Below are positions 6,344 through 8,093 of a stretch of 8,093 bases of DNA, piece by piece. Made by a program: the position numbers and the translations under genes. The notes under the pieces are model-generated. The model did no database searches. It was not told the origin of the DNA and worked only from the letters and a program-made list of their open reading frames with translations. The DNA comes from Candidatus Omnitrophota bacterium (GTDB taxonomy: Bacteria; Omnitrophota; Gorgyraeia; Duberdicusellales; 4484-171), in the NCBI GenBank assembly GCA_023818995.1, contig JAMWDA010000072.1, forward strand, positions 1 to 8,093, written 5' to 3'. Position 1 is the stretch's first letter, and every line of letters begins with the position of its first letter.

Positions 6344-7554
6344 TTGCTTTAAAAGATATTTGTAGTTTAAATAAGATTTTGGAGAAAAGGAAGAACCGAA
6401 AACAGAGGATTGTAGAAAAAGTCAGTAAAATTATAAAAAGGGTTAGGGAAGAAGGAGATAAGGCAGTAATAGAATATACGAGAAAGTTTGATAAGGTGAA
6501 ATTATCTCCTAAAGAGTTAAGGATAAGTGAGTCAGAGATAAGTTCAGCTTTTAATGAGTTGGATTCACAGCTTATCTCAGCTTTTAAGTTAGCTATGGAT
6601 AATGTGTTTAAATTTTATCGTCACCAGGTGTGTAAACCTATCACTTTAAAGGAGCCCAACGGTAAATTAACTAAAGTCAAATACGTTCCTATTGAGAGAT
6701 TAGGCATATACGTTCCTTCCGGAACAGCCCCTTTAGTTTCTACCGTCTATATGTGTGCTATCCCTGCTTTAGTAGCAGGAGTGAAAGAGTTGGTGGTAGT
6801 TTCTCCTGTTCGTCAGGATAAGAGCATTAATCCTTTTATTTTAGCAGTTAGTTCTCTGCTTAAAATAAAAGAGATGTATAAGATAGGAGGAGCACAGGCT
6901 ATAGCTGCTTTAGCTTTCGGGACCAAAACAATAAAAAAAGTAGATAAGATTATCGGACCGGGTAATGAGTTCGTTACGGAAGCTAAACGACAAGTTTTTG
7001 GACAAGTGGATATAGATATGTTAGCAGGGCCATCCGAGGTAGTAATTATTGCCGGCAAATCTACGAGAGTAGATTACATTATTGCTGATTTAGAAGCACA
7101 GATAGAACATCGCAATGGGTTAGGAATAGTAATTACTAACTCTCGGCGCTTGTTTAATGAGTTAAAGAAATTAGATACTAAAGGTTTTGTGATCAAGGTA
7201 AGAAATTTAGATGAGGCAGCAGATATAGCTAATAGGATTGCTCCTGAACATTTAGAGATTTTCACTAGTCAGCCATCGTCACTTTTAAAGAAGATAAGTA
7301 ATAGCGGAGCGATATTCTTAGGGGAGAATACCCCTGTGGCTTTGGGTGATTATCTTGCCGGACCAAGTCATGTTTTACCTACCAGTGGGAGTGCGAGGTT
7401 CTTCTCTTCACTTTCCCTTAGAGATTTTCTAAAAGAGGTTCATATAATAAGTTATACTAAGAAAGCTATAAGTGAGGAGTTCTCAGCCTTAGAGAAGATT
7501 GCTTCTTTGGAAGGTATGAGTAAGCATATAGAAAGTGTAAAGAGGAGATTATAA
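6340..7554 (+). CDS. hisD: Histidinol dehydrogenase
   Basis: HisD oxidises L-histidinol to L-histidine in two NAD-dependent steps, the end of histidine biosynthesis in the cytoplasm. Recognisable blocks are YVPSGTAPLVSTVYM, GGAQAIAALAFGT, KIIGPGNEFVTEAKRQVFG, VDIDMLAGPSEVVIIA, APEHLEIF and GDYLAGPSHVLPTSGSARF. Residues matching the E. coli zinc ligands are Q254, H257, D337 and H396; the catalytic pair is E303-H304, and H344 is also present, so the enzyme should be active. The length is 404 residues, somewhat short for a family of about 430. The deficit is mostly between H257 and E303, where about 18 residues of the E. coli enzyme are missing. The ATG overlaps the alaS stop (ATGA) with no clear Shine-Dalgarno, implying translation by coupling to alaS. 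hisB follows after 13 nt. Confidence 0.98.
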   Translation: MIALKDICSLNKILEKRKNRKQRIVEKVSKIIKRVREEGDKAVIEYTRKFDKVKLSPKELRISESEISSAFNELDSQLISAFKLAMDNVFKFYRHQVCKPITLKEPNGKLTKVKYVPIERLGIYVPSGTAPLVSTVYMCAIPALVAGVKELVVVSPVRQDKSINPFILAVSSLLKIKEMYKIGGAQAIAALAFGTKTIKKVDKIIGPGNEFVTEAKRQVFGQVDIDMLAGPSEVVIIAGKSTRVDYIIADLEAQIEHRNGLGIVITNSRRLFNELKKLDTKGFVIKVRNLDEAADIANRIAPEHLEIFTSQPSSLLKKISNSGAIFLGENTPVALGDYLAGPSHVLPTSGSARFFSSLSLRDFLKEVHIISYTKKAISEEFSALEKIASLEGMSKHIESVKRRL

Positions 7555-7560
7555 GGGGGG
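7555..7560 (+). promoter_or_regulatory. G-rich ribosome binding site deciding the hisB GTG start
   Basis: A G6 run directly after the hisD stop lies 7 nt before the GTG at 7568 and can act as an imperfect Shine-Dalgarno sequence. No ATG, GTG or TTG lies in frame between the hisD stop and 7568, and the predicted N-terminus then matches the HisB family. A second GTG at 7566 is out of frame. Confidence 0.5.
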
Positions 7561-7567
7561 TATAGGT

Positions 7568-8093
7568 GTGAGAAAGAAGAAGATAAGAAAAGTCCTATTT
7601 AGAAGGAAAACGCAGGAAGTAGATATTAAAGGTGAGTTCAACATAGATGGCATAGGGAAGGTGAAAGTTAATACAGGTATAGGAGCACTCGATCATCTTC
7701 TTACTCTTTTTGCTTTTCATGGTTTATTTGATTTGAAATTAGAAGCAAAAGGTGATTTACATCATCATCTCGTAGAGGATATAGGGATTGTTATTGGTAA
7801 AGCTATAAAGGATGCTTTAGGAGATAAGTTTGGTATTAATCGTTACGGTTCATTCTCCATAGTTATGGACAAAGTGTTGGTAGAAGCAAATGTAGACATA
7901 AGTGGTAGACCAAGTTTGCATGGAGTGGTAACAGAGAATTGTTCATCAGGTGTTTTGAGTGTAGATGATTTTTTAAGAAGTAAAAATCTTATCAATCAGG
8001 GGTTTGATAATACCAGCTTTACATTTAAACATGCGCAAGAGTTCTTAGAGGCTTTAGTTAATCATTCGGGGATAAGTTTCATTTACAATATAA
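7568..8093 (+). CDS. hisB: Imidazoleglycerol-phosphate dehydratase (5' part, cut by window end)
   Basis: HisB dehydrates imidazole glycerol phosphate to imidazole acetol phosphate, with two manganese ions, in histidine biosynthesis. The 175 visible residues open with a basic stretch and RKVLFRRKTQEVDIKGEF. NTGIGALDHLLTLFAFHGLF follows (D42, H43). The first metal motif HHLVED is at H66, H67 and E70, followed by IGIVIGKAI, INRYGSF and ANVDISGRP. The sequence is divergent: the loop before HHLVED is about three residues shorter than the usual GDLHxDDHHTVED, MDKVL replaces the usual MDEAL, and roughly 20 extra residues lie between DISGRP (110-115) and the AQEFLEALVNHSGISF helix (156-171). The window ends just before the expected second HHxxE motif. 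There is no N-terminal phosphatase domain as in the E. coli bifunctional enzyme. The start is GTG at 7568, 13 nt after hisD. Confidence 0.93.
   Translation, partial: MRKKKIRKVLFRRKTQEVDIKGEFNIDGIGKVKVNTGIGALDHLLTLFAFHGLFDLKLEAKGDLHHHLVEDIGIVIGKAIKDALGDKFGINRYGSFSIVMDKVLVEANVDISGRPSLHGVVTENCSSGVLSVDDFLRSKNLINQGFDNTSFTFKHAQEFLEALVNHSGISFIYNI

Noticed and set aside
6813..7265. Antisense open frames of 81 and 63 codons opposite hisD
   Set aside because: They lie opposite the conserved hisD core and look like by-products of hisD codon use.

Overview
The window is a densely packed, AT-rich stretch of bacterial chromosome. It carries eight co-directional protein-coding genes on the + strand, and the first and last are cut by the window edges. 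The order is: an aminotransferase resembling LL-diaminopimelate aminotransferase (3' end only), folK, recA, a Do/HtrA-type periplasmic serine protease, recX, alaS, hisD and hisB (5' part only). Junctions run from 34-nt gaps to short overlaps: 27 nt, 2 nt, 34 nt, 0 nt, about 14 nt overlap, 4 nt overlap, 13 nt. I see no terminator hairpin, convincing promoter, RNA gene, CRISPR array, insertion sequence or attachment site, and no gene-free stretch longer than 34 nt. The simplest reading is one long housekeeping transcription unit that begins before base 1 and continues past base 8093.

Layout. Bases 1-801 hold lysine/peptidoglycan-precursor and folate metabolism (aminotransferase, FolK). Bases 804-3732 hold the recombinase RecA and its modulator RecX, separated by an exported protease. 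Bases 3719-6343 encode a full-length alanyl-tRNA synthetase with its editing and C-Ala domains. Bases 6340-8093 hold two histidine-biosynthesis genes, hisD and hisB, without hisG in front of them. The cargo is functionally mixed but tightly coupled, with shared or overlapping stop and start codons at htrA/recX, recX/alaS and alaS/hisD.

Organism. The genes are clearly bacterial: FolK, RecA, RecX and a bacterial-type AlaS. Base composition is low in GC, arginine is written mostly AGA/AGG and isoleucine often ATA, and the sense strand is purine-rich. The exported protease has two PDZ domains, as is typical of envelope proteases of diderm bacteria. The DapL-like aminotransferase and the style of the AlaS and HisD sequences would fit an uncultured lineage such as Candidatus Omnitrophota or a neighbouring group. 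This is an impression from memory, not a computed placement.

I found no undescribed system here. The points worth a second look are modest: a protease gene between recA and recX; a HisB with a shortened first metal-binding loop and an extra segment of about 20 residues; a HisD about 18 residues shorter than the E. coli enzyme in one region; and homopolymer runs in htrA and recX that could allow slippage.
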